Assembly: GCF_009733815.1 (NCBI RefSeq)
Contig: NZ_WNXY01000002.1
Span: forward strand, 415,368 to 479,367
DNA length: 64,000 nt
Reading direction: 5' to 3'
Source: Pseudactinotalea suaedae
Lineage (GTDB): Bacteria > Actinomycetota > Actinomycetes > Actinomycetales > Beutenbergiaceae
Every line of letters begins with the position of its first letter. Position 1 is the first letter of the stretch. Both the position numbers and the translations under genes were made by a program. Under the pieces are notes generated by a model, which saw only the letters and a program-made list of their open reading frames with translations, was not told where the DNA came from and made no database searches. Shown here in pieces: positions 16,300 to 24,913 of this stretch.

Positions 16300-17150
16300 G
16301 CGCGGCCACCGGTGTGCGGAGCACCCGCGCGCGCAGACTGACCACCGGCATCGCCGCCGAGCTCGGCATGATCGTGGTGGCGCTGCTGTTCATGTTCCCG
16401 TTCTACGTCTTCCTCTCGGTCGCGCTCAAGACGCCCGCCGACCTGGCGGCGTCCCCGCTCTCCCTGCCGACCGACCCGGCGTGGGCGAACTTCGCGGATG
16501 CCTGGCAGCGGGGCGGCCTCGAGCAGGCGCTCATCAACTCGGCGGTCGTGACCGCCCTGAGCGTCGCCGGTCTGGTCGTGTGCGGGTCGACGGCGGCGTA
16601 CCTGCTCGCGAGACGTGCGCAGCGTCTCTCGCTCGGGCTGTACCTGGTGTTCCTGCTCGGCCTGATGATCCCGCTCCAGCTCGGGATGGTGCCGCTGTAC
16701 CAGCTGATGCGCGATGCGAACCTGCTCCAGACCTACACCTCGCTGATCATCTTCGAGGTGGGTCACCAGCTCCCGCTCGTGATCTTCCTCTACACCGGCT
16801 TCCTGCGCGCGCTGCCCCGGGAGTACGAGGAGGCCGCGCGGGTCGACGGCGCCGGACCGTTCACGAGCTTCTGGCGCATCGTGCTGCCGCTGCTGCGGCC
16901 GATCACCGGCACCGTGGTGATCCTCAGCTCGATCAACATCTGGAATGACTTCCTGACGCCGCTGCTCTACGTGGGCGGCAGCGCGCAGCAGACGCTGCCG
17001 GTCGCGATCTTCGCGTTCCGGGGCGAGTTCGCGAGCCAGTGGCAGATCATCTTCGCCGGCATGGGGATCGCCATCCTGCCGATCCTCGTCGTCTACTTCC
17101 TGCTGCAGAAGTACATCATCAAGGGGTTCGCCAGCGGCATCAAGGGCTGA
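16296..17150 (+). CDS. Sugar ABC transporter permease (MalG type)
   Basis: The 284-aa membrane protein has six predicted helices. The EAA loop is YEEAARVDGAGPFTSFWRI, and the C-terminal YFLLQKYIIKGFASGIKG is typical of MalG-like subunits. ATG at 16296 overlaps the previous stop. The ATPase for this importer must come from elsewhere in the genome, as with MsiK-type shared ATPases of actinobacteria. Confidence 0.92.
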   Translation: MSAATGVRSTRARRLTTGIAAELGMIVVALLFMFPFYVFLSVALKTPADLAASPLSLPTDPAWANFADAWQRGGLEQALINSAVVTALSVAGLVVCGSTAAYLLARRAQRLSLGLYLVFLLGLMIPLQLGMVPLYQLMRDANLLQTYTSLIIFEVGHQLPLVIFLYTGFLRALPREYEEAARVDGAGPFTSFWRIVLPLLRPITGTVVILSSINIWNDFLTPLLYVGGSAQQTLPVAIFAFRGEFASQWQIIFAGMGIAILPILVVYFLLQKYIIKGFASGIKG

Positions 17151-17177
17151 GCGAGCAAGGAGATCGAGGAGGATCCC

Positions 17178-19130
17178 ATGACCATCATCACCACCCGACG
17201 CACGCTGCTGACCACCGGGCTGACCGCCGCGACAGGCCTGCTCGTGGGGCTTCCGCCGGCGCTTGCCGCTCCACCGCTACGACCCACCGAGGCGCCTGCC
17301 GGCACCGGCGCGCTGCCACTCGTGCCCGAGCTGGCGCGTGAGGTGGACCGGAGCTCGTTCGAGCCGCACGAGCAACGCTTCGCTCCCTACCTCGTCACGC
17401 TGGCAGCGATGGCCAACGCCATCGACGACTCCGACACCGAGCTGCGCGGCTACCAGGCCGGCGGCTGGTGGCGGACCCCGAGCGAGCCCTTCAACGCCCG
17501 GATCAGCGAGCACGTGGCCACGTTCGCGTGGTTCCTCACCGCCGAGCGCAGCTGGAACCCCTACCGGGGCGACCCCGCGCTCGTGGCGCGGCTCGACGCA
17601 GCCATCGACTACTACCTGCGACTGCAGCACGACGACGGCTCGTGGCCGGAGTACTCCCCCGACGAGCACTCGCGCGCGGCGACCGCGTTCGCGCTCGGCT
17701 ACCTGTCCAAGACGCTCGATCGACTGCGGGCGGCCGATGCGCTGCCCGAGCGGCGCGACGCGATCTCCGCCTCGCTCCGCGCGGCGACCCGATGGTTCCT
17801 GGACCCCGCCAACGACGGCGTCTGGACCGGGGAGGTCCTCGAGTTCGCCAACCAGCCCGCAGCGGGCCTGGCAGGTGCCGCGAAGGCCCTCCACCTCGAT
17901 CCGGACGCCGAGCTCAGCCGGTTGCTGCACGACCGCGTGCAGTACTTCCTCGAGCACGCGCAGAGCCCCGCGGGCTTCCTGTACGAGCCGCGCGGCATGG
18001 ACATCGCCTACAACCTCAACGTCACCCTGACCGAGCTCCACGAGCTGCAGGTCGAGCTGGGCTCTCCGGTGATGCTGCGGACCGTCCGGCGCCTGGCCGA
18101 CTGGCTCCGGTACACCGTGGCTCCCGAGCCCGGCGGCGTCGGCCTCATCTGCTTCGCCTCGGGTGCCGCGCGCACCCCGATGGACTACCTCGACGCCGTC
18201 ACGCTGGATCGTCAGCAGCGTGACCTCGGCTCGGTGTTCACGCGCCAGGTGCCGGGGCTGTCCGTCTTCTACCCCGCCCAGGAGGACCGCGCGGCACAAC
18301 GAACCGCCTGGGCCGCCGCGCCCGAACCGGTGGCGCCGCTCGAACCCGGCGACACCAACCCCCGGATCCCCGCGAACATCCCCTACGGCGAGCGGTACCC
18401 GACGCGCCGTCGGCGCGACGTGGCGCTGCGCACGCTGCCCGCCGTGCGCCGCTCACGCTTCACCGAGCTGCGCACCGACCCGCAGCACCAGCACTACCTG
18501 TTCGCGCGACGACCGCACCTGTACCTGGCCGCGTTCTTCGGTACGCGCCCCAACGACGTCGTCCGGGCGGGCATGGGTCTGCTCTGGCACCCGCAGGCCG
18601 GGACCTTCGTGCACGGCGCCCAGAGCTCGAACACCGCGTGCTGGGCGACCGTGCTCCCCAACGGCGGGACCGACGGCGCCTCCGACCTCACCGCGACCTA
18701 CTTCGACGGCCCTTCGGCCGACGGACTTCTCGTCCCGCCCGAGCAGGTCGGCACGCTCGAGCACGACCTCGGGGTGCGCTGGACCACGACCGGCGGCAAC
18801 GTCACCGGCGAGGCGCTCGTGCGCGACACCGGTGTCGTCCGTGAGATGAGCACCACGATGGACGCCGTCGAGCAGGTGCCGCTGGTGCTCGGGCCCGACG
18901 ACGTCGTCCGCTGGTCCGACGGGTCGGGCGCCACCTCGGAGACGACCGCGAGCGCGAGCTCGCTGACCGTCGTCCGCGGCGACGTCACCCTGACGATCGA
19001 CTGGGGCACCGCCGTCGAGGCCTCGCTCGAGGAGACCGAGCGGACGTTCTTCGCCGACGGCGCGCGCCGGTGCCACGTGCTCCGTGTCCCGGTCGGGCGC
19101 GGCCGTCGGGTCGACTACACGTTCGACTGA
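17178..19130 (+). CDS. Tat-exported alpha/alpha-toroid-like protein, possible glycan-degrading enzyme
   Basis: The 650-aa protein begins with a twin-arginine signal (TTRRTLLTTGLTAATG) and an AxA-type cleavage site near ALAAPP, so it is exported. Residues 60-330 show repeated helical hairpins typical of six-hairpin or lyase toroids (IDYYLRLQHDDGSWPEYS, AATAFALGYLSKTLDRL, AGLAGAAKALHLD). The C-terminal half looks beta-rich (VRWTTTGGNVTGEALVRD), as in polysaccharide lyases. I cannot assign it to a named family. As last gene of the importer operon, 27 bp after the permease and with AAGGAGATCGAGGAGG upstream, it may act on the glycan whose products are imported. Confidence 0.75.
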   Translation: MTIITTRRTLLTTGLTAATGLLVGLPPALAAPPLRPTEAPAGTGALPLVPELAREVDRSSFEPHEQRFAPYLVTLAAMANAIDDSDTELRGYQAGGWWRTPSEPFNARISEHVATFAWFLTAERSWNPYRGDPALVARLDAAIDYYLRLQHDDGSWPEYSPDEHSRAATAFALGYLSKTLDRLRAADALPERRDAISASLRAATRWFLDPANDGVWTGEVLEFANQPAAGLAGAAKALHLDPDAELSRLLHDRVQYFLEHAQSPAGFLYEPRGMDIAYNLNVTLTELHELQVELGSPVMLRTVRRLADWLRYTVAPEPGGVGLICFASGAARTPMDYLDAVTLDRQQRDLGSVFTRQVPGLSVFYPAQEDRAAQRTAWAAAPEPVAPLEPGDTNPRIPANIPYGERYPTRRRRDVALRTLPAVRRSRFTELRTDPQHQHYLFARRPHLYLAAFFGTRPNDVVRAGMGLLWHPQAGTFVHGAQSSNTACWATVLPNGGTDGASDLTATYFDGPSADGLLVPPEQVGTLEHDLGVRWTTTGGNVTGEALVRDTGVVREMSTTMDAVEQVPLVLGPDDVVRWSDGSGATSETTASASSLTVVRGDVTLTIDWGTAVEASLEETERTFFADGARRCHVLRVPVGRGRRVDYTFD

Positions 19131-19154
19131 GCGGCAGCGCTGCGCCAGGCCACC

Positions 19155-19171
19155 GTGCCGGTAGCCGGCAC
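19155..19171. terminator. Short hairpin between convergent genes
   Basis: GTGCCGG-TAG-CCGGCAC is a perfect 7-bp stem in the 50-bp gap between the toroid-protein gene and the convergent acyltransferase gene. It could serve both strands. No T-tract follows. Confidence 0.4.
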
Positions 19172-19180
19172 CGAACGCCG

Positions 19181-19903
19181 TCAGCGGGGTGGCAGAGGCT
19201 GCCCGACGAACGGCACCGCCGGCGGGGCCTCGCCACGGATCCCGGCGAGCTGCGCGGTGATGCGCGCCATCATGCGTGTGGTCGCCTCCTCCCACGCGGC
19301 CGGGTCGTCGGCCCGCTCCACCAGGTCGCTCAGGTCGACCGGTGGGCCGGCGACGACGTCCGACGGCGTGCGCGGGAAGGGCCTGAATCCCTTGCCGCTG
19401 ACGGGGATCACCTCGTGCGCGCCCCACTGCGCGATCGGCACCACGGCGGCGCCGGTGCGCAGGGCCAGTCGTGCGGCTCCGGTCTTGGCGCGCATGGGCC
19501 AGATGTCGGGGTCCTGGGTCGTGGTGCCCTCGGGGAAGATCAGCACGGCGTACCCGGCCGCGATCGCGGTCTCGGCGCCGGCGAGCGCACCTCGCGCACC
19601 GGCTGAGCCCCGGTGCACCGGCACGGCCCTCACCTGGCGCACCACCCAGCCGACGACCGGGTACCGCCACAAGGAGTCCTTCGCCAGCACGGCCGGCCAC
19701 ACGTCGTGATCGACGAGGAAGTGGATCAAGGTGAACGGGTCGAACACCGAGATGTGGTTCGCCACGATGATGAACGGACCGTCCGGCAGGTTCTCGGCAC
19801 CGCGCCACCGGGGGCGGGTGACCAGCCGCATCAGTGGTCGCAGCACCGCGACGACCGCCCGGAACACCCACGGCGGGCGCGGGCGCCCACCGGTCACAGC
19901 CAC
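19181..19903 (-). CDS. 1-acyl-glycerol-3-phosphate acyltransferase (PlsC-like)
   Basis: The roughly 240-aa protein has the acyltransferase motifs NHISVFD (NHxxxxD, catalytic His/Asp) near residue 49 and FPEGTTT (acceptor phosphate binding) near 121. It should acylate lysophosphatidic acid at the membrane. GTG at 19903 is used here; GTG at 19897 overlaps the response-regulator stop as GTGA and is equally plausible. It is the last gene of an operon with a DesKR-type two-component system and an ABC exporter, an uncommon setting that hints at membrane-lipid adjustment. Confidence 0.88.
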   Translation of the reverse strand: MAVTGGRPRPPWVFRAVVAVLRPLMRLVTRPRWRGAENLPDGPFIIVANHISVFDPFTLIHFLVDHDVWPAVLAKDSLWRYPVVGWVVRQVRAVPVHRGSAGARGALAGAETAIAAGYAVLIFPEGTTTQDPDIWPMRAKTGAARLALRTGAAVVPIAQWGAHEVIPVSGKGFRPFPRTPSDVVAGPPVDLSDLVERADDPAAWEEATTRMMARITAQLAGIRGEAPPAVPFVGQPLPPR

Positions 19904-20502
19904 CCGCGCTCGCGAGCGACGCGCACGGCCTCGTGCCGGTTGGTGACCCCCAGCTTGGCGACGGCGGCGGACAGGTAGTTGCGCACCGTGCCCGGTGAGA
20001 GATGGGCACGGGAGGCGATCTCCTCGACCGGGGCGCCGTCGGCGGCCAGCTCGAGCACGTCGCTCTCGCGGGTGGTCAGCGGGCTGGCGCCGGCAGCGAT
20101 CGCGTCGGCAGCGAGCTCAGGGTCCACGTAGCGGCCGCCCTTGTGCACGGTCCGGACCGCGTCGGCGAGCACGGTGGCCGAGGACGTCTTCGGCAGGAAG
20201 CCGCGCACCCCGGTCTCGAGCGCACGCCGCAGGTAGCCCGGGCGTCCATGGCTGGTGACGATCATGCACCGGCACGTGGGCAGCTGGGTGGCCAGCTTCT
20301 CGGCGACCTCGATGCCGTCGAGGCCCGGCATCTGCAGATCGAGCAGGGCGATGTCCGGCTGGTGCCGGAGCGCGGCCGCGAGCGCCTCGTCACCGCTGCT
20401 CGCGACGGCGACCACCTCGATGTCCTCCTGCAGCCCGAGCAGCGCGGCGACGGCGTCGCGGATCAGCGTCTCGTCGTCGGCCAGCAGCACGGAGATGGTC
20501 AT
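19894..20502 (-). CDS. NarL/DesR-type response regulator
   Basis: The 202-aa protein has a receiver domain (1-120) with the acidic pair D9/D10, phospho-acceptor D55 (IALLDLQMPG) and the conserved lysine in GFLPKTSS. A LuxR-type HTH follows (about 138-195; LTTRESDVLELAADG, AHLSPGTVRNYLSAAVAKLG). It overlaps the kinase gene by 4 bp and is therefore its partner. The likely target is its own ABC-exporter operon. Confidence 0.94.
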   Translation of the reverse strand: MTISVLLADDETLIRDAVAALLGLQEDIEVVAVASSGDEALAAALRHQPDIALLDLQMPGLDGIEVAEKLATQLPTCRCMIVTSHGRPGYLRRALETGVRGFLPKTSSATVLADAVRTVHKGGRYVDPELAADAIAAGASPLTTRESDVLELAADGAPVEEIASRAHLSPGTVRNYLSAAVAKLGVTNRHEAVRVARERGWL

Positions 20503-21713
20503 GGGGCCTCATCCTTCCGCAGACCCAGCGGCACCTCGGCCGTGACGGTGAACACGCCGTCGCGGGCCACGACGCCGAACGTGCCCCCGCGCGCGGAGAG
20601 CCGCTCGCGGAGGCCGCGCAACCCGTTGCCGCTGCCGATGGGATCAGCGATCGCAGGCGCGCCGTCGTTCTCGATACGCACGAGACAGCGATCCGCCTGC
20701 ACACGGATATCGATATCGCACCGTGTTGCGGCTGCATGACGCACCACGTTGGTCACCGCCTCCCGCACCACCCACGCGACCGCTTCGGCGCTCCCCTCCG
20801 GCAGGGTGAGTCCCTCACCCGCGACGCGACACTCGACCCCGGCCGAGCGGAGCAGCGCGCGGGCGCCCGCGATCTCGGTGTCGAGGTCGGCCGATCGGTA
20901 GCCCTGGATGACCCCTCGGACCTCGCGCAGGGCGTCGTGGGCGAGCTGGCGCACCTCGAGCATCTCGGCGGAGCCTCGCGGATCACCACGCTCGGCCAGC
21001 GCGGCCGCCAGCTCGCTCTTGACCGCGACGGTGGACAGCGTCCGACCGAACACGTCGTGCAGATCCCGGGAGAACCGCAGTCGTTCCTCCGCGACCGCGA
21101 GTCGGCCGGCGACCGCGCGGGCCTCGTCGAGCTGCCAGACGACGGCCATCATCCATCCCGACATCCGGCACGAGGCCGCGACGGCCGTGATGCTGAACGT
21201 GGCGATGATCAGCGTCGGCACCACCCTCACCGGCGCGGTGCCGATGGCGAGCTGCACGAGCGCTGCGATGACGCCGGTACCGATCGCCAGCGCCAGCAGC
21301 GTCCGCACCCGTGCCGGGATCGGGGAGATCGCCATCACCGCGATGGCGAGCGGGATCAGCAGCCCCACGCCGAGGGCCTCGGTGCGCCCCGGGTAGACCT
21401 GCAGCGCGATGGCCCCGCACACCAGCGTCGCGGCAGCGAGCCACCACATCCGGCCGACCGGCCACACGGCGCGGTTGTTGTAGACCCGCATCGCGGGCAC
21501 GAACACCCGTGCTGCAAGGATCGCCTGCACCGCGACCGCGCCCGGGTAGGCAAGCACCCAGTCGTTCGTGTAGGGAGTGCCACCGGTGATCAGCGTCAGC
21601 GCCAGGAACGGCGGCAGCGCGAACACGAAGTAGATGGACCACCGCGTCATCATCTCGAAGCGTTCGGGCTGCGTCCGCCCGAGCCAGCGGGCGGCCGATG
21701 ATGGCACAGTCAC
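20499..21713 (-). CDS. DesK-type membrane sensor histidine kinase
   Basis: The 404-aa protein has about five to six transmembrane helices within residues 25-185 and little extracytoplasmic sequence, as in kinases that sense the membrane itself. It then has a HisKA_3 dimerisation helix with the phospho-acceptor H219 (SRDLHDVFG) and a compact ATPase domain (REAVTNVVRHAA, GSGNGLRGLRERL). GTG at 21713 is the start. It is followed by its response regulator with a 4-bp overlap and preceded by the ABC-2 permease 9 bp away. The stimulus is not known. Confidence 0.93.
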   Translation of the reverse strand: MTVPSSAARWLGRTQPERFEMMTRWSIYFVFALPPFLALTLITGGTPYTNDWVLAYPGAVAVQAILAARVFVPAMRVYNNRAVWPVGRMWWLAAATLVCGAIALQVYPGRTEALGVGLLIPLAIAVMAISPIPARVRTLLALAIGTGVIAALVQLAIGTAPVRVVPTLIIATFSITAVAASCRMSGWMMAVVWQLDEARAVAGRLAVAEERLRFSRDLHDVFGRTLSTVAVKSELAAALAERGDPRGSAEMLEVRQLAHDALREVRGVIQGYRSADLDTEIAGARALLRSAGVECRVAGEGLTLPEGSAEAVAWVVREAVTNVVRHAAATRCDIDIRVQADRCLVRIENDGAPAIADPIGSGNGLRGLRERLSARGGTFGVVARDGVFTVTAEVPLGLRKDEAP

Positions 21714-21722
21714 CGGGTCAAC

Positions 21723-22553
21723 CTACCTGCGGGGTTCCCACGGCATCATGCGCTGGACCAGGTACCCGCCGATGGCGATCCAGGCCAGCAGCACGATCGT
21801 CGGCTGCAGGCCGCCCACGAAGGACTGCACGAAGTCGAGAGTGCCGCCGTCGGCGGTCGTGCCGGTGAGGCCGAGCGTCATCAGCTCGTTGGTCGCGGCC
21901 AGGGGCGTCAGCTCGGCCACCGTGCGGAGCGCGTCGGGCATCAGCGCGAACGGGAACGTGGCACCGGAGAAGAAGATCAGCACGGCGAGCGGGAGCAGGG
22001 TGGTGATCTGCGCGGCCTCGACGGTCCGGGTGATGATCGCCGTCGCGTACCCGAGCACGGCGAGCGCGCCGAACCCGAGCAGCAGACCGAGCAGCATCAG
22101 CAGCGGGTTGACGACCGTGGGTGCGCCGACCAGCAGCGTCACCGCCACGGCTCCGAGCACGACCTGCGCGAGGATGACCGACAGCGAGGGTGCCGCCATC
22201 GCGGTCAGCACCTCCCAGCGCCGGAGCTCACCGACGGTGAGGCGCTTGAGCATCAGCTCCTCGCGCCGCGCGACCGCGGTGGTGCACAGGTTGTAGTACC
22301 CGGCGAAGACGATCGCGAAGACGACCAGCGACCCGAGCAGGCTCGCGACGAAGGCGGACCGGTTCTCGTTCATGCCGGGCATCTGGAACGAGTTGATCAG
22401 CACGACCATGAGCGGGCCCAGGGCCAGCGCGTTGAACAGCGCGGTCTTGTTCCGGACGAGCATCGTCATCTCGAGCTTGGCGAGCGCGACGACGCGGCGG
22501 ACGGCGGAGCCTCCCTCCGAGGGTCGGGCGGGGCTGAGCGTGGTGGCGGTCAT
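21723..22553 (-). CDS. ABC-2 type exporter permease
   Basis: The 276-aa protein has six hydrophobic helices, starting with ALFNALALGPLMVVLINSF, and the ABC-2 late motif LIFFSGATFPFALMP. It forms the membrane channel for the ATPase encoded just upstream. ATG at 22553 has AGGAGT at a good distance and is preferred. GTG at 22604 would add 17 residues and overlap the ATPase stop as GTGA. Drug, lipid or peptide export is possible. Confidence 0.88.
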   Translation of the reverse strand: MTATTLSPARPSEGGSAVRRVVALAKLEMTMLVRNKTALFNALALGPLMVVLINSFQMPGMNENRSAFVASLLGSLVVFAIVFAGYYNLCTTAVARREELMLKRLTVGELRRWEVLTAMAAPSLSVILAQVVLGAVAVTLLVGAPTVVNPLLMLLGLLLGFGALAVLGYATAIITRTVEAAQITTLLPLAVLIFFSGATFPFALMPDALRTVAELTPLAATNELMTLGLTGTTADGGTLDFVQSFVGGLQPTIVLLAWIAIGGYLVQRMMPWEPRR

Positions 22554-22600
22554 GACGGACTCCTGTGGTCTCGTGGTCTCGGCGGGTTCGAGGTGACGGG

Positions 22601-23548
22601 TCACGCAGCGGCGGGCTCGGGCTGTGCCGCCGCTCCGCTGCTCGCCGCGATCGACAGGAACGCCTGCTCGAGCGAGGCGGCGCGCGCGTCGAGGTCAGCG
22701 ATGCTGACCCCGTGCTCGCGGGCCCAGCTCAGCAGCGTGTACATGTCCTCCTGCAGCTGCGGCGTGGTGATGACGTAGCGCGTGCCGGTGCTCCCCCGCT
22801 CGAGCTGCGTGCTGCCCAGCAGCGGCGGCGGAGCAGGCGCGTCCGACGGGATGGTCATGGTGATCCGGGCGGGCTCGTCGGCGACGATGTCGGCGACCGT
22901 TCCCTGGCGGACGATCCGACCGGCGTGCATGATCGCGAGCCGGTCGGACAGCTCCTCCGCCTCCTCCAGGTAGTGGGTCGTCAGCACCACCGTGACGCCG
23001 TCGTCGAGGCGGTCGCGCACGATGCTCCAGGCGTCCCGACGCGACTCGGGGTCCAGGCCGGTGGTGGGCTCGTCGAGGAACAGCATCTCGGGCCGCCCGA
23101 GCAGCGCGAGCGCGAGGTCGAGACGGCGGCGCTCACCGCCGGACAGGCTCGAGACGGCCACCCCGGCGCGGTGCGAGAGCCCGACGGCGGCCAGCACGTC
23201 GTCGTCGCTGCGACGACTCTGGGTGGCGGCCCAGGTCGTGACCATCTCGCCGGCGCGGACGTCGGCGGGGAACCCCGCCTCCTGCAGCATGATGCCAGTG
23301 CGGGCCCGGACCTGCGCCCGCTGCCGGAAGGGGTCCTGCCCGAACACCCGGACCTCGCCGGCGCTCGCCGGGGCGATGCCCTCCACGACCTCCAGGAGCG
23401 AGGTCTTGCCGGCACCGTTGGTGCCCAGCAGCGCGAACAGCTCACCCTGCTCGACCCGCAGGTCGACGCCGCGGACGGCCTCGAACGGCGCGCCCGAGCC
23501 GCGATAGGTGCGGCGGACGCCGCTGGCGGTGATCACTGGTGCGTTCAT
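22601..23548 (-). CDS. ABC exporter ATP-binding protein (DrrA/CcmA-like)
   Basis: The 315-aa ATPase has Walker A GTNGAGKTS near residue 41. The Q-loop is GIMLQEAGFP, the signature SSLSGGERRRLDLALAL, the Walker B MLFLDEPTTGLDP, and the switch histidine sits in VLTTHYLEEAEEL. The C-terminal roughly 85 residues form the extra domain common in drug and lantibiotic exporters. ATG at 23548 is preferred over 23560 for lack of any ribosome site before the latter. It is first of the five-gene minus-strand operon ending in plsC. The intergenic region on its right is only 109 bp and also serves the divergent VOC gene. Confidence 0.92.
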   Translation of the reverse strand: MNAPVITASGVRRTYRGSGAPFEAVRGVDLRVEQGELFALLGTNGAGKTSLLEVVEGIAPASAGEVRVFGQDPFRQRAQVRARTGIMLQEAGFPADVRAGEMVTTWAATQSRRSDDDVLAAVGLSHRAGVAVSSLSGGERRRLDLALALLGRPEMLFLDEPTTGLDPESRRDAWSIVRDRLDDGVTVVLTTHYLEEAEELSDRLAIMHAGRIVRQGTVADIVADEPARITMTIPSDAPAPPPLLGSTQLERGSTGTRYVITTPQLQEDMYTLLSWAREHGVSIADLDARAASLEQAFLSIAASSGAAAQPEPAAA

Positions 23549-23657
23549 GCCATCCAGCATGCCGGTGCGGTCGGCCCGATCCCAGTGCCTGCCCTCACCG
23601 GTTCGGCTGCGCGCATCATGGATCGCACATGACGGACGTCACAGCTACCGTGGGGCG

Positions 23658-24041
23658 ATGAACCGTCTGACCCCGTACCTCACCGTGAACGACGGCGCCG
23701 CAGCCATCGCGTTCTACGCCGCGGCCTTCGACGCCCACGAGGTGGGCGAGCGCTACACCGAGGAGGATGGCAAGGTCGGGCACGCGACGCTGCAGATCGG
23801 CGACGCGGTGCTCTTCCTGTCCGACGAGTACCACGAGTACGGCGCCTACGCCCCGGCCACCCTCGGCCACAGCACCGTGGCGCTCGCACTCACCGTCCAG
23901 GACGTCGACGCCGCCTACGCCCGCGCCGTGGCCGCCGGCGCCACGATCGATCGTGAACCGGCTGATCAGGGCCCCGGTGAGCGGCGTGGCTGGCTCGTCG
24001 ACCCGTTCGGGCACCGGTGGTGCCTCGAGGAGCAGGCGTGA
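23658..24041 (+). CDS. VOC-superfamily (PhnB-like/glyoxalase) protein
   Basis: The 127-aa single-domain protein has the paired beta-alpha-beta-beta-beta modules of the vicinal-oxygen-chelate fold (LTPYLTVNDGAAAIAFY, ALALTVQDVDAAYARAVAAG) and ends DPFGHRWCLEEQ. It resembles PhnB/YglI-type proteins of unknown reaction rather than true glyoxalase I. ATG at 23658 is the start of the conserved part. It overlaps the lactonase gene as GTGA. Metal-binding residues cannot be fixed by eye. Confidence 0.87.
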   Translation: MNRLTPYLTVNDGAAAIAFYAAAFDAHEVGERYTEEDGKVGHATLQIGDAVLFLSDEYHEYGAYAPATLGHSTVALALTVQDVDAAYARAVAAGATIDREPADQGPGERRGWLVDPFGHRWCLEEQA

Positions 24042-24913
24042 CCGACGGCGATGCCACGTTCGAGCTCGTGCTCGACATCAGGGCTCACCTGGGTGAGGGC
24101 CCGGTGTGGGACGAGGCGGCGCAGCAGCTGGTGTGGGTCAACCTCATCCGCGGCGAGGTGCACCGGTTCGACCCCGCGTCAGGCACCGACACGCACCTGA
24201 GTGTCGGGACCCCCGTCGGCGCTGCCGCGCTGCGGGACTCCGGCGGCTACGTGCTGGCGGTCGAGCGGGGCTTCGCCACGTTGTCGGACTCCGGTGACCT
24301 GCAGCCGCTGGTCGATCTCGGGCTCGGCCCGACCCACCGCGCCAACGACGGCAAGTGCGACCCGTTCGGCCGCTTCTGGGCCGGCACGAACGCCTACGAC
24401 TTCGCACCGGGCCGGTCGACCCTGTGGCGGCTCGACCCCGACGGCACCGTGACAGCGGCCGTGACCGGGCTGACGCTGTCGAACGGGCTCGGATGGAGCC
24501 CGGACCACGGCACGATGTACGTGATCGACACCATGCCGGGGCAGCTGTGGGCTTACGACTTCGACGGCGAGCACGGTGAGCTCGGCAACGGCCGCGTGCT
24601 CGTCGACTTCCTCGACGGCGAGCTCCCCGACGGCATGACGGTCGACGCCGAGGGTGGTCTGTGGGTGGCCATGTACGGGGGCGGCGAGATCCGGCGCTAT
24701 CGCCCCGACGGCCGGGTCGACGCCCGCCTGGAGGTGCCGGTCGCCAACCCGAGCTCGTGCGCGTTCGGCGGCCCCGACCTCGGGGACCTCTACGTCACGA
24801 CCGGCCACCAGCTCGACGACCCTGCCGAGCTCGAGGCAGGTTCCCACCTGGGCGGCCTGTTCCGGTGCCGCCCCGGGGTCACCGGCATGCCCGCGGGGAC
24901 GTACGCCGCATGA
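24038..24913 (+). CDS. SMP-30/gluconolactonase-family hydrolase
   Basis: The 291-aa protein is a six-bladed beta-propeller lactonase of the SMP-30/regucalcin group. Metal-site segments are GEGPVWDEAAQQLVWVN (catalytic Glu), NDGKCDPFGRFWAGT (Asn/Asp), NGLGWSPDHGTMYVIDT and LPDGMTVDAEGGLWVAMYGG. It probably opens an aldonolactone made by a sugar dehydrogenase. GTG at 24038 overlaps the VOC stop and excludes a 7-codon upstream extension. The UxuA-like gene overlaps its end as ATGA, giving a lactone-to-acid-to-keto-acid order. Confidence 0.92.
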   Translation: MTDGDATFELVLDIRAHLGEGPVWDEAAQQLVWVNLIRGEVHRFDPASGTDTHLSVGTPVGAAALRDSGGYVLAVERGFATLSDSGDLQPLVDLGLGPTHRANDGKCDPFGRFWAGTNAYDFAPGRSTLWRLDPDGTVTAAVTGLTLSNGLGWSPDHGTMYVIDTMPGQLWAYDFDGEHGELGNGRVLVDFLDGELPDGMTVDAEGGLWVAMYGGGEIRRYRPDGRVDARLEVPVANPSSCAFGGPDLGDLYVTTGHQLDDPAELEAGSHLGGLFRCRPGVTGMPAGTYAA

